From Rostrohypoxylon terebratum (lineage: Eukaryota > Ascomycota > Sordariomycetes > Xylariales > Hypoxylaceae), in NCBI GenBank assembly GCA_022497145.1, contig MU385857.1, positions 186,001-250,000 on the forward strand: a stretch of DNA of 64,000 nt, written 5' to 3'. A model generated the notes under the pieces. It worked only from the letters and a program-made list of their open reading frames with translations, was not told the DNA's origin and did no database searches. Position numbers and translations under genes: made by a program. Shown piece after piece: positions 1-12,217 of this stretch; the first letter of the stretch is position 1; the number at the start of each line of letters is the position of its first letter.

Positions 1-519
1 GGTCTCGGGATCTTTAGTCCAAGTGCAGCTGCAATTCAAAGCGTCTTTCTACAAGACCATGAGTGAAGGCAAAACGAATGCAGGTGGTGTGGCAAACTCA
101 CGTCGTCATCCCTGAAAAGCTGAACAAGCTCGTAAGGGGGGTTGATCTTAGTGGAAAGGCGATAAATGACAACATGCTTTTTGCTCACGGCGGCAAAGAC
201 CGAATCGTGTGTGACGTCTGAGTAGGGGTAGAATTTTACATCGAAGAATTCTAGCGGCAAAGGTTAGAAAATAATGTCATTTGGCAACGCGGCAATGCGT
301 TACGAGATAGTCTCACCGGTATCTTGGTCATCGGGTGCTAAGTTTTGGTAATCGTCCTGAGAAGCAGTGATCGGTCAATACACAATATTCAATATTCAAT
401 ATTCCGAACATTCCGAGCCATTGGAAAAAACATGTTCGCTTAGTTAGCCTCACCTCAAAGACGATTGAGGCTTTCAAGCGCGGGAGATCCCACTCATCAC
501 TGCTGATCACGGATGGCAT
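1..519 (-). CDS. EED: EED/ESC-type WD40 Polycomb (PRC2) subunit, N-terminal part; gene runs off the left edge
   Basis: Four exons read on the minus strand: 519-454, 356-317, 250-102 and 48-1 (open at the edge), giving 101 residues. All three introns have GT donors and AG acceptors and the phases agree. The start is the first in-frame ATG (MPSVISSDEWDLPRLK). The residues FFDVKFYPYSD, FAAVSKKHVVIYRL and LFRDDD, followed by CSCTWTKDPET, are the pattern I recognise from the first WD40 blades of fungal EED homologues. In this family the protein is the WD40 subunit of PRC2, which binds H3K27me3 and stimulates the methyltransferase in the nucleus. Intron 1 contains a threefold AATATTC repeat near 384-404. 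The rest of the propeller lies outside the window. Family assignment is by memory of the motif, so it is likely rather than proven. Confidence 0.8.
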
Positions 520-3500
520 CTCGAGAGTGTGTGTCTTGCATAATTCCCTTTCAGCCCCCTAAATGACCTAAAGGACCTATTCTGCTAGTTGACAGGCTCG
601 GTCTTGATGGCGGGGCAAGGAATCGGGTGCAAGGATCGCAAGGATCACTAGTTAACTAGTGTAGCGACAATGCGAAGTTGCGACAGACAGGACGGATAGG
701 ACGGACAAACCGGACAAACCGCTGAATATCGGCTATGTCCTGTAGGACCTAGGTACAATACAATACTGCCGCTATTCTGGTAGTGCTGGTATTAACCTGT
801 TATTGCTGGTTTCTAGTTAGGGCATTCAGGGGCTTCAGAGCTTCAGGGCTGTTGGTGTTCAGGTGTTGGTCCCAAGTTCCCTAAGCCTAGGCACAATCAG
901 GTAGTGATGTGTGCTTGTACAGGCGTGTGCTACGACTAGTTCCGTGAGGCTGCAATGGTGCTAGTATTATTAGTGGGTGATTTTCTGGGCGTCGAATTTC
1001 TAGTGGTCAATTCCAAATACAACTAGGTAGGTATGTAGTTTCGGAAACTTGATTTGGTTGATTTGATTGATGAGACTATTCGGGCTGTTCGGGTACTGAC
1101 CGACCAAGCCGACCGACGATGCATGTGTTCAGTAATCAAATAATTAGTAAATCCGCTGCTCCAAGGGTGCTGAAAAGGACTCCAGCTGCCCAGCTGCCCC
1201 AGATTTAAGTGGGACCGTACGCCGCAATCAAGCCGCACGCTAATGAGTTCCTTGTACAAGGTTGTGGCTGGAGCTATCATATTTTATCAATTTACATACC
1301 TAGGTAATATTCTACATACGTATGTACATAGGTACATAGTAGTACCACACAAAGTACCGATGAAGCTTTCACGATCCAAAGCATCATGCAGGTATTATAA
1401 ACCGCGCTACTTACCTACAAGTACCGAACCAAAGATAGTGGACATACAGAACAACTAAACACTTTAGAAAACGGCTTTCTTTATTATTCTACATACCACA
1501 GTAGTATATATCCTCATGGAAACGAAACAACTGGGAAAAGATGGCTAAATGGAGATCCATACTCGCTATCGTACCCAGGTACTCAAGCTGCCAAGCAAAA
1601 TATGTTGCTGCATGGTTACATCCAAATGGATAACGGGTTTTATTGCATGGAGCCCATAGGCTGCTTACAATTTCGATGGTAAGCAAGCCCGCACAGACAT
1701 ACAGCATCCACTACACAGCAAAAAAAAAAAAAAAAAAAAAAGGAAAACTAAAATACCTAGCTAGGTTTAGAAGCCCTTCGAGAAATTGCTGGAGACTGGA
1801 GACTGGAGTACCTAGCTGAAAGATCCATTCACCATTCTTATTTACGGCCGTTTAAACTTGCTAACGTATAATGGGGTGTTCATGTATTATTCATGTAATA
1901 GGCCTCAAGTTGCCATTTTTTGACTGCGCATACGTAGGTATTCAATGTTCCTAACTCTCGAGGTATTTGTCATGTATTTTCATGTATCTGTCTCCAAACC
2001 GATGTACCTGGTTGTAACTACCTATCCAAACTCTTCAGCTTGCCGTGCGTAGCTTCGAAAATGACGCCCGAGTGAAGAATTTGGACTGAGCATCCTAGAA
2101 TTCGCCCAACTTATTTGCCCGTAGTATTGGGAGGGACCCTAGCAAGGAGACCAAGCTCATTGACACACCCATGAATTAAAGCTCGACAAGTATAATCCAC
2201 TGCACTTCTGGCATGTGCGATACTGCATGCACGACTGAATGTGACTGGACGGTGTCGGGTTGGCGAGACGCCGCGGACGCAACGCTCTTCAACGGTTCAA
2301 CCCCTTCCCCAAGAACCTAAGGGGCTTCCCCTAGCCTAGCTCGATACACCCATGGAATGGGTTTCAACCGTATCCCGTATTCACATGCAACTAGTCTTGA
2401 TGGCGCAACCCATAAGGCTTAGGATGGTGGTGATGTATTATGGAGTGCATTGGAATTGGTTGACCTCTAATGCATCTATTCTATTCCATGGAGAGCTGTG
2501 ACGACGTTGCTTCTATAGTATTTGGCCTCCCATGAGCTATCTCATACGCAGATGTGCCAAATCGCCAAAAACAAATATAGGTAGGTACCTATGACATATG
2601 TAAAGGTATCACGGATGCACGTTTATCATCTCGAACTTGGTTATCGTGAGCTTTTACTTATGAGGACCATGGATGTTTTTGCTTTGATAGACACGACTGG
2701 TGCTGATGACAATGCTGTTTCTGGATTTTCCCGTCTTGGCGTGACCATGTTTGAGTATTCACGCAACAACTCCTTACCTACCTCTTACCTAGGTATCTAC
2801 CTAGACAGCTCTGATCTGAGAAAACGTAGTTCTGGGCTGATTTTAATGAGGTTGTTGTGAGAATACTATGTAGTTCTCTTATTACGCGTGCCCTTACACC
2901 TACATGTATAAAATTGCTTTGTAAGCAATGAAGCCTCCATTAATATATTCATTTGTATGTACCTAATGTGAAGTTGTTTCAATATGCTTGATGATGCATG
3001 CTGCCCACCCGGGGGCTGACTGGGGAAGAATCAAGGGTATTCTAGTCCAATCAGAGCTCTCCGATGAGTGCAGCTACCCAAGGGAGCTCGACATCGTGGG
3101 CACTTAGTGTGAGCTTTGACCTTGATAGCACCCATGGATGTACATAAGTACCTTGTTAAAGATTACAACCTTGATAGGCTTGTTAATAATCTTATCCGTT
3201 TCTTGAACGATTCTTAATACTTATGTGCCTACTTAGGTTAGTTCTCGTCAAGTATATGTATGTAATTCATGTCATATTCTTTTATACTTTGATGCTTAAA
3301 TATAAAATACCTAAGTAGTTGACATGATTGTTTACTTAGATCGCCATTTCACCCAAATGACGACATGCGGTCTATGGCCATGTTAAAGGAAGGATAAACC
3401 TTTAGAATGGAGCTTAGTTATGCATACATAGTTATTACTATCATAGACTCGGCCAAGTTTTGGTCTTAGAGCCACTAGCTTCTATAGTAAGCAATCCCAA

Positions 3501-6500
3501 TAATAACATGTCTACTAGTTACAAGGACCGAACATAATGGCTAGGGTCACGGCAGGAGTGAAAAATGCCACGTGAAGAGTCCGCAAAGTCCGAGTCCTTC
3601 CCCGGATTTCAACGCTCATAAAAACTAGCGATATGATCAAAAACGGAAAATGGTTATAGATTGTACTTACAACTTAAAACTTATATATATATACCGTGGA
3701 TATTAATAGAATTCGCTAGATCAGTAGACACATCATACAACATTGGTGGTTCATTTTTTTTTCAATTACTTGTATGTAAACTCGGTGAGCTGTTGGAAAT
3801 ATGAGAAGAAGAAACCATAAGTGCTCACGTTGCTGCTATGCGTATGCGGAAATTCCACGCTGTTGGCCATTTCCCGAGTGATGCGAAAAGCTGCAAGGTC
3901 TTCGGCGTGGTTACTAGGTACCAGGTAGTGCCAGGTTTGCATACTATGTAGTAGAGGAATCCCGGCAGCAGATCCCAGAGACCCAAGGACTTTCCAAGGC
4001 TGGGCTGGCTGGGCTTTTCGTCTGAATTGGGTTTGGATTTTGCAGCGTCTCCAGACACACCAATCCATGCAACTCCTATCCGCATCCATATTATTACTTA
4101 CTGCCTATCCATACTAGCATACTAGTAGTAGACTAGCAGAGCGCGGAATTAGTGAAAAGGACTCTCTCGGCTTTTAGAACGACATTGGCCTCAACGGCCA
4201 GCCCTTGTTATACGCACATCCCCGAGAACTGAAAGGGTTAACAACGCCGCTTAATCCTTGAGGTTCAAGGTTAGCTTTTTACTTCGCAAGCAGTTCCCGA
4301 ATTGTGTAACACCCTTGTTTGATCTGATATCTATCCTTAGGTTGGCTCGGAATTTACGATTGTTGATTTGTTTGTTGCTTTTCACGCGTGAAAGTGAATA
4401 CCCGCAATTTGCAACTCGGAGCCTTCGACTCCTCTTGGAATTTCAAGGTTATATACAACGTACTATAGTAAACATTTTATAAATGTTAAGATATGAGATA
4501 AAACTTAATTATTACATAATAAATGATAGGTGTATACATATACAGTTATTTTATTTTTGTACACAGCGTGTAGTGTTTTGAATTTAAGATTCGGCGTATT
4601 ACCTAGTTGAACGTTTATTTGTGTGGAACGCGTTCCGAGGAAGCTGACTTCCCAAAGGTAAAGCCGAATTTAATACACACCTTACCTGGTATACATTACA
4701 CATCACATATACGTCTACCTATCCACTACTTGCATAGTTAGATAATATACAAATACTTACTACCTAGTAGTAAACTCAATGCTGTACAACATGAACATCC
4801 ATGATGCATGCAAATGTATACCTGGTGCTTATCCGAGAAAGCAAACGTAAGCCCGCGATAGGTCCAAACTTTGTAGGCGTAGTAGGTAGGCCACATCGTG
4901 CATGATACTTTCCAAATTATCAATTGAATTGATCGTTCTTATTGTATGTATCACGTAGATCACTGTGCGAATCTTGAAGCTACCTAGTAGAAAAAAGATA
5001 GGTACGTAAGCTCACCTGAAGTGAAAGTGAAAGTGAAGTAGGTGCATGTGACGTCCAGCGTTGAAGAGAGTTAAGGTTAAAAAGGTCTAAGCTGATAAAT
5101 GGATACGCTACTATGAAGCTAACAGTAACCCCCCATGTCAACCATGCATCTACCAGTGGGACTGCGTAGGTGTACATAAGTACTTCTATATTTATTGCCT
5201 AAGACGGCTAGTTTAATATCCTTGCTCTCGTCCTACTAAGCTGCAAGTATGTAACTTCAGTAATACCCATGATATCCATGATGACCCCAATAGCTGTGTT
5301 ACATAGAGAGAATGTAAGAGCGACCTACATTAGCACGGTAAGGTTTAAAAGCCCAGGTTTATCAGGTACTAAGTAGGTATGTAATTGTATGTACTATGTA
5401 AGTAGGGAAGGTAGGGGATTGATGGGATTTGATTCCCCAGGGACTGAGGGGTTCACCTAGTCCACCCATAAAGTGAATCCATAACACTGAAAGTAAACCC
5501 CTGCGATTGGAAGGAAACTGGCATTAGCATATTAGGTAGAGAGAGAATTTTGAAGTTGGGCATTGGCAGATATGGCAGATCAGGAATTGGGTACGTACAC
5601 CAACGTACATACCTACGAGTACACCTGCGGAATTAGACATAATAGATGCCTGGTACTTTCCTACATAGTACTGTATCTACTACGGTACTACCTAACAGTA
5701 GTAGTGTAGTATGGCAGTGTATGGGGGTGTATGGGTGGTGGTGTTAAAAGAGTGTTAGGGTGTTAGGGTGTTAAGGCAGGTAAAAGGGAGGTTCCATCCC
5801 TAAGCGGAATGGAAGGGACTATGGATGTGTTCAAGGGTTGTATTTCAAGGCAGCTAAACATTGCCGTTACGCTACCTGCATTACCGAAGCAGCTTGAGCA
5901 CTCGAACTCTTCCACGCCTTCCAGGTCTCCCATGGATGTCCCCCATGTACCGGATTGTACATCAGCGGAATTATATTTTCAGGTTGTAACTACCTGGTTA
6001 CGACCTTCCTACATAACCTTACATACCCTACATACCCTAGGTACATACCAATATACTCTACCGGTGGCATTGACAAATAGGAAAGCGTCCTGCATATTTG
6101 GCGTAAGAGCCTTAAAGACAACACAGTGACCCTCGACTTCCAAGGTTCCAAGCTTCCTCGTCTAATGCCGTTTGTACTTTGTCACTTCACTGACGTTTGA
6201 AACCTGAACCTTCGTTTTAACATCCCCATACAGCATACCTACCTATACATATCTACTACCAATTCTGCTCTACTACACATACACGACACACTTCTCTTCG
6301 TCGCCACTAAGGGCAAATGAATAAAATATCTCTTAGTCTACCTCGAATGTTTTCTTTCGATAATTCAATTCCGTCCGAAGGAAAAGGAAATTGAAAAAGA
6401 CAAAACCAAAAAAACAGAGACGAATCATTTAGGCCTTAACTGCTTATCCCCGCTACCCGCAACCAAACTCCGCCAGACGTTCAGACATCCAGATCACTTA

Positions 6501-7271
6501 CTATCATAGTCGAATACACCCGGACCTCTTCACTTGTAACCTAGCCCTACCATATCTACTATATATGATAGGCTGGCTGCCCTAGATATTTATTCGTCTT
6601 GATTACCGCCGCCCACGTCTTTCCCAGTAACCGGTGAACCTATCCAGTGGCTACCGTTGCTCTCTTGCATTGCGTATTGCGTATTGCGTGTTGCGTATGC
6701 TGATCCATGTTTACCACTGCACCGAGCCGAGTGACTATAGGCTCTTGTGATACCACTAAAAGGCGACCCTCTTGGCTACCTGGCTGCTACGACAACGCGT
6801 GTAGGGAAAAGGCCTGAACGACTCTCGAACAACTCTTCTTGCGCGAGACCACCACCATCATCTCGCCATCTCTTCCTGGACATTACACAAAACTCGTTCT
6901 GGGTTCAGCCTGTATGACTTTCTCACCTACCCGACGGTGACGGCGGGATCTGTGTCATACAATACTCGGTTATCCAGAGACACCTCGTTGGCTCGTCTAC
7001 CTGGCCCTTTCCCCAAGTGTCCTAAACAGCCGACTCTTAATTCAGTCTCACGAAACACGAATTTCGGAACTTGCCATTCCATCAGACTCGCTTCTGAGGA
7101 GCCACCTTGAGACACCACATCTTGCTCGTCCTCGGGTTTTTGTTGGCGCCCTCCGAAACAAGCATTTAGCTGGTGCCGGTTGACTCTTAAAAAAGTCTTG
7201 GCTTATGGGGGTGAGATTCGATTTTCGTTGAACAGCAGTAGCATCTTCCAGGAGCCTGGATATCGAATCAA
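520..7271. other. 6.7 kb gene-poor intergenic region
   Basis: No convincing gene is visible. All open frames are under about 110 codons, lack family similarity and are not joined by plausible splice sites. The sequence is AT-rich and full of short self-complementary TACCTA/TAGGTA runs, for example near 1300-1345, 2578-2592, 5600-5700 and 6020-6050. There is a 22-base A run at 1720-1741 and about four copies of an ATTGCGT heptamer at 6669-6700. It lies between the divergent EED gene and the PAS gene, so both promoters must be inside it. Confidence 0.6.
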
Positions 7272-9355
7272 ATGGAGCAGACATTTATGACCATCCACAG
7301 TTAGTACCCTTGATGCTCAGACACGATGGAAGGCACGACGACTCAGGGCAGCGCGCTCTCTCGCTCTCCCTGACGTGCCCAACCAGTCAAACGGCGACTA
7401 ATAGTTGATATCTCACAGACCTGTCGCCCGACGCCAACATCCTCTTCGCATCTGAGTCGATTGCGGACATCTTGGGATATCAACCGCAAGAAGTGCAGGG
7501 CAAATCATGTTTTGAATTCTTTCATCCGGAGGAGGTCCCGTTCGCGCGCTCCGTGCATAGTCGGGGCGTCCTCCTCGACAAAGCAGCAGTTTTACACTAT
7601 GCCCGGATCATGTCGAGAGACGGACAGTGGACAAGTTGCGAGTGTTGCTTCACGATAGTTCATGATGTCCTAGTAGCATGCACGAGCATCTACCGACGTG
7701 GCGAACGGAGCGAGAGTGCGTTTTAGATGCCACGCCACTTCGTGGCTTAAGTTGTTCTAATTGCTAATTGTTTGGCAGGACGGGCGATAGAAGCACCCCA
7801 GATCCGGCGAATATTCTCATCTTCGCCAAGAGACCCTCGCTATCATATGCTTGAGCATCTCTCACCCAAGTTCAAAATGCAGCCGATGGAAAGGGAACCG
7901 CGGGCAGCCCTTATTCTTAATAGATTTACACGTACTTTAACGGTGATGTTTGCCACTAATGCTGTATCTTCAATCCTTGGTGTGAGACCAGATCAGGTTC
8001 AAGACAAAAGCTTTTATGAGTGCATTGCAGAGAACTGTTTACCAGATGCTGTCAAATGTTTAGAGAGCGCCAAAGCCAATGATTCGATCGCATACCTTCG
8101 TTTTTGGTACCGGGATCCTCGAAGGGATGAGGATTTTGATGAGGAGGACGACGAAGAAGACGAGGACGAGGACGAGGTCGAAGATGAAGATGACGAAGAA
8201 AGCGAGCAGGAGCAGGAGCAAAGAGGGGAAGCGGACAACTGCAAGGTTGATACTGCGGATGCCCATTCTTATGCTGGAAATGCTATGGATATTGACGGCG
8301 ATGCGATTTGCGACCTCAAGATAAAGTCCGAGACCAGTGTCAGCCCGAAGCTCTCTAAAAGTATCCTCATAGATGAGGAATGCCCGAACGGGCTCTTTAC
8401 ACCATCGGCGCCTGAAGGCAGGCGATACCAAACGACGGGAGATACGTGCCACCAAAATTCAGACTCAGGGAGACGAGCAAATGGACGACGGAATCGTCGT
8501 AGGAACCCTATCCCCACATTCGAACTAGAGGCCGTCGTTTCTTGTACTTCGGACGGACTGGTTGTGGTATTGAGAAAAGCCCGACCGCCGATTCCTTCCC
8601 TCCACCCGCCTCTGCTGCCAGTCGATTTTGAGAATGGACTGTTCGCTGCTCCGTGGAGCGAACAACCCATTCGACCTTACTATCCACCGGAGCATTTCTA
8701 TACATTTCGACCGCCGCTTCTTCCGCAATATATGCCTTTACGGGAGCATGTTAAGACAGCAGGAGGGCCGCCAATCGACCAACTTATGAAGTCAATCCGA
8801 GATGTGGCTGTGTTCGCATGGGCACTAGTTGGCATTAACGGCAACCTTGCCGCATACGGTCGTGGTGTACCAGGAGAGAGCTCACAACCCCAGGATGGAT
8901 TGCCATCTCGGGATCGCAATGCATCGACATCTTCATATCGCGCTATCGAATCACAGCCTACCCAACATTGGGTTGGTTCTTCGTCAGAGTCCCAACCTAC
9001 CGGATCGACGGTGCCCGCAGATTCGCGTTATGTACCTAACCTAGATATCGAGACGTCTCAAAGATGCTATGGTTCTACTTCAACAGAATTCACCGGCGGG
9101 AGTTCTAACTATCCGAATCCGTCCCTGTGGGCACGCTCAAGACCACCGGCGGCTACGCTTGAACCATGGCGCTCATGTGCCCAGGCACCACCAGCGTATC
9201 AGCCCTCGCGCGGGTTCAACCAGCACCTAACGGAGCCGTGGGTAGAAGCTTCCGCCTCGTATACTCAAGTGAACGCAAATAACTATGCGATTCCTACAAC
9301 ACAATCACACGGGTTTGGAAACGGCCCTCGAAACTACAGAAATGTGTGGCAGTAG
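7272..9355 (+). CDS. Two-PAS-domain regulatory protein (fungal PAS-fold family)
   Basis: Three exons: 7272-7299, 7419-7715 and 7779-9355, giving 633 aa. The first coding exon is only 28 nt (MEQTFMTIH). It is needed to complete NLSPDANILFASESI, the start of the first PAS fold (about residues 5-105, including GYQPQEVQGKSCFEFFHPEE). A second PAS-like segment follows at about 140-215 (ATNAVSSILGVRPDQVQDKS). Next come a long Asp/Glu run (8140-8220), a region reading IPTFELEAVVSCTSDGLVVV, and a Ser/Pro/Gln-rich tail without a recognised DNA-binding domain. PAS folds sense ligands or mediate dimerisation. The LOV flavin-cysteine motif NCRFLQ is absent, so flavin photochemistry is not indicated. I recognise it as a conserved filamentous-fungal PAS family related in fold to white-collar proteins; its specific role is unknown. 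A branch-like CTAAT precedes both acceptors. Confidence 0.85.
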
Positions 9356-10642
9356 GTCCCCGGGGTAGAAGTTGACTTTCATCACGCATCCACCGATCGC
9401 TTGTACTAATGAATACGGTTATAATCAGCGAAGCCTGGGTTCTTTTCTTTTCAGCCTTGGCGTTCTACGGGAATTATTGGGGAGCATCACTGTCATGGCG
9501 CACATTTGTCGAAAGGGTTGCCGCGTTGTGCGAGGCCCGGGGGCGATATTTGCATTTGTGGAAATTAAAATGGAGTACAGCGGGAGGGGATTCATGATTA
9601 TTACGTGCGCTTTTGTGTGATAGGATATGGCATAATGGGAGGAAGGGAGATATAGGTTCTACTCTTGGAAGCGGATAGCAGAGGCTTCAACAAATCGAGA
9701 TACCCATACTAGATGGAACAATCGGAAGCACAGAATATTGAATATTGTCCAGTATGTCAAGCGAACCAAGCATAGTTTGGAAAGAGTAATGCGGCAATGC
9801 GGCATCGATGGTATTGGTAATGATGAGGGTGATGATGATGGACTTGCCTTCCTAAGTCGGATTGCCGTATGTGACTTTCCCGATCCAGCGGCAGCATGGT
9901 CGAGTAGGTGCATCGCGAAGAGGAGTCTCTTTGAAGGGGGAGGGGGATTATAGCCGGTCGAACGGGTCGAGGTCCGTTATTGTGATACATCCATCCATCC
10001 CTTTCTTTATTTTTGTTGTTTCTACCTGGCGGCAGTGGTGCGCAGCAAACGGCAGTGACAGGTTTGGTTCGAGTTGGTGAAATGGATGGCGTGACGAATG
10101 TACCTCCGTGTGATGTGTGTGACGTGTGACGTACCTACAAAATAGGTACATAGTACTATTCGTACTTGTATATAAATACCTATGTACTGTATGTACCTAC
10201 ATGATATATGTACTAGGTACGTACTATGTAATCTGGTAGTATGGTAATTACATACCTAGTAATGAAGGCTCGTTAGAAGGAGCCAATCCGATAGCGGAAT
10301 AGTGTCCCAGTCCCAGATTAATTTAGGAGCTTGGACCATGTGAAAGCTTACGTCTTTTTGACTTTTGAATTGACACGGTGGTACTCCGTACCTCCCAGTG
10401 TCCCACAGTGAAGCTTTCAAGAATCAAACAACCTTACAACGTCGAAATTACGGCAGATGCACGACTAGGAGGGCTTGCTACCTCTTTGTATCAACGGATG
10501 ACGGATTTACCCGCTTAGTCGGTATTTCGTGAGAAGAAGAGCGAATTCATCTGGTTCGAAGGGGTTAGGGGTTATTCGGACGACAGGCTTGCCAAGCGAA
10601 AAAAGCAGAAAGGCAGAAAGGCAGAAAGGCTACTGGCCCGAT
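9356..10642. other. Intergenic region between the PAS gene and YIP4
   Basis: No gene seen. The stretch 10134-10258 is dense in alternating TACCTA/TAGGTA/GTACTA words able to fold back on each other. A GAT-rich microsatellite-like patch (GATGATGAGGGTGATGATGATG) lies at about 9819-9840. An AAAGGCAGAAAGGCAG repeat lies just before the YIP4 start, at about 10607-10630. Confidence 0.5.
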
Positions 10643-11788
10643 ATGGCTTCTTCTGCTAGCCACCACTACGAGAGTCCCCAGATCGAGGACGACGACCTGA
10701 TCGATCCTGATGATGGTGAGTTGACTATAAACCAACATACTAGCTTGGTTAGAGACCTTCCTCGCTAGTTCCCTTTGCTTTACTACGCATAGCGTCATAC
10801 ATTGGATATACCTAGTCCACGACTTACTTACACACCCACCCCCCACAGCGGACCTCAACGACTTCGACGACCCCCTCTCCCACGCCGAGTCGCAACGCGC
10901 GCCGCTAACCGGCAACATCGGCACGATCGCCGGGGCCGGGGCCTCGTCGTCGTCGGGCGGCGGCTCGTCCTCGCGCCCGGTCGACGGCAACTACCTGACG
11001 TCGCGGATCCCGGGGGAAGACCGGCGGGCGCCGCAGAACACGATCGACGAGAGCGTGTGGGAGACGGTGCGGCGCGACCTGGTGGCGGTGTGGTGCAAGA
11101 TGCGCGAGGTGCTGTGGCCGCGGTACCTGTTCGGCGGCACCATGTTCGAGAGCGCCGACGGCCTGCGCGGCGCCTACGCCAACCTCCGCGGCGCAGGGCT
11201 CGCCGGCGCCCGCGACGAGCTCTCCTCCCTCGCCGGCCGCGTCATGGACCCAGAGAGCCTGCTCAACCAGAATAACATGAGCCCCGGCCTACGCGACTGG
11301 GATATGTGGGGCCCGTTGATCTTCTGCTTGCTGCTGGCGTTTTTCTTGAGTCTGAGGGGCAAGCAGGAGCAGAAGGATATCGTGTTTAGTGGCGTCTTTG
11401 CGATCGTCTGGATTGGGGAGGCGGTGGTCACGTTGCAGATTAAGTTGTTGGGGGGCAATATGTGAGTTTTTTTTTTTTTTTTTTGCTTTCCTTGTTTGAT
11501 TGCATCCATGGAGTGGTTGTGCTAAACTGGAAGGATAGCTCGTTCGCGCAGAGCGTGTGCATTATCGGATACACGCTGTTCCCGCTCGTCATCGCTTCCG
11601 TCTTGTCCGCCTTCGGTCTCCCTACGATCCCCCGAATCCCTGTCTACCTCGTCTTGGTCGGCTGGTCGCTAGCCGCTGGCGTTAGTATATTGGGCGGCAG
11701 CGGCGTCGTCAAGAACCGTGTCGGCATCGCTGTGTACCCTCTATTCGTGTTCTACCTCGGGCTGGGATGTCTGTGTTTCATAAGTTAA
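10643..11788 (+). CDS. YIP4: Yip1-family Golgi membrane protein (Yip4/YIPF6-like)
   Basis: Exons 10643-10715, 10849-11461 and 11539-11788 join in phase to 311 aa. The N-terminal half is acidic and Ser/Gly-rich, followed by the family segment ESVWETVRRDLVAVWCKM. Five hydrophobic segments follow (WGPLIFCLLLAFF, VFSGVFAIVWIGEAVV, VCIIGYTLFPLVIASVL, VYLVLVGWSLAAGV and YPLFVFYLGLGCLCF), the usual Yip1-domain topology. The family binds Rab GTPases and works in ER-Golgi vesicle traffic. The second intron (11462-11538) begins with GTGAG followed by about 18 T residues. Exon 2 is markedly GC-rich compared with its surroundings, possibly codon bias in the Gly/Arg/Ser-rich linker. The gene converges on RRN11. 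Confidence 0.9.
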
Positions 11789-12217
11789 GCTGGGCTCTTG
11801 CAAAGGACGCCGGGTTGCGAAAATGAAGACGGGTGTGTGAGCTGTCAGATGCCGAAGGGTTTGACCTCTGACGTGGGAATTTGCATTGGACTGGCGCGCG
11901 GCATGTTATAAATTGCGCGTTTATATTCTGAACTTGCTTGTACTCTAGGTGTCCTTGTATGATCAAGATATTCAAATTATGGGACGTCAGTTGCTGCTTG
12001 ACTTCGACAATATTAATTGTTTAGAGGCATTTCTGTTGATTATGAATGCGTATGAATAGTATGAATAACCTTGAAGCTGTTCAAAGGGGCATCATATGAT
12101 GTCCCTGGTGGTCATTATTATTTTCGCTCTATAAATCTCTTCCATGCTATGCATGAAGCCATATGCAAGATCCTCATGCAATAGGGGTATCTATCATCAC
12201 CCAGGGTATATGAACAT
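11789..12217. other. Short convergent 3' intergenic region
   Basis: These 429 bases between two convergent stop codons must carry both 3' UTRs and terminators. No other feature is seen apart from AT-rich polyadenylation-type sequence. Confidence 0.5.

Noticed and set aside
1720..1741. Run of 22 A residues as a possible poly(A) tail of a retroposed element
   Set aside because: No coding remnant precedes it and no target-site duplication was seen; a simple homopolymer is sufficient.
3766..4089. 107-codon minus-strand frame in the gene desert
   Set aside because: No family similarity, no splice partners, and a second frame of nearly equal length overlaps it.
8014..8455. Minus-strand frames with poly-Ser or poly-Leu/Ile/Val tracts
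   Set aside because: They are shadows of the Asp/Glu run in the PAS protein.
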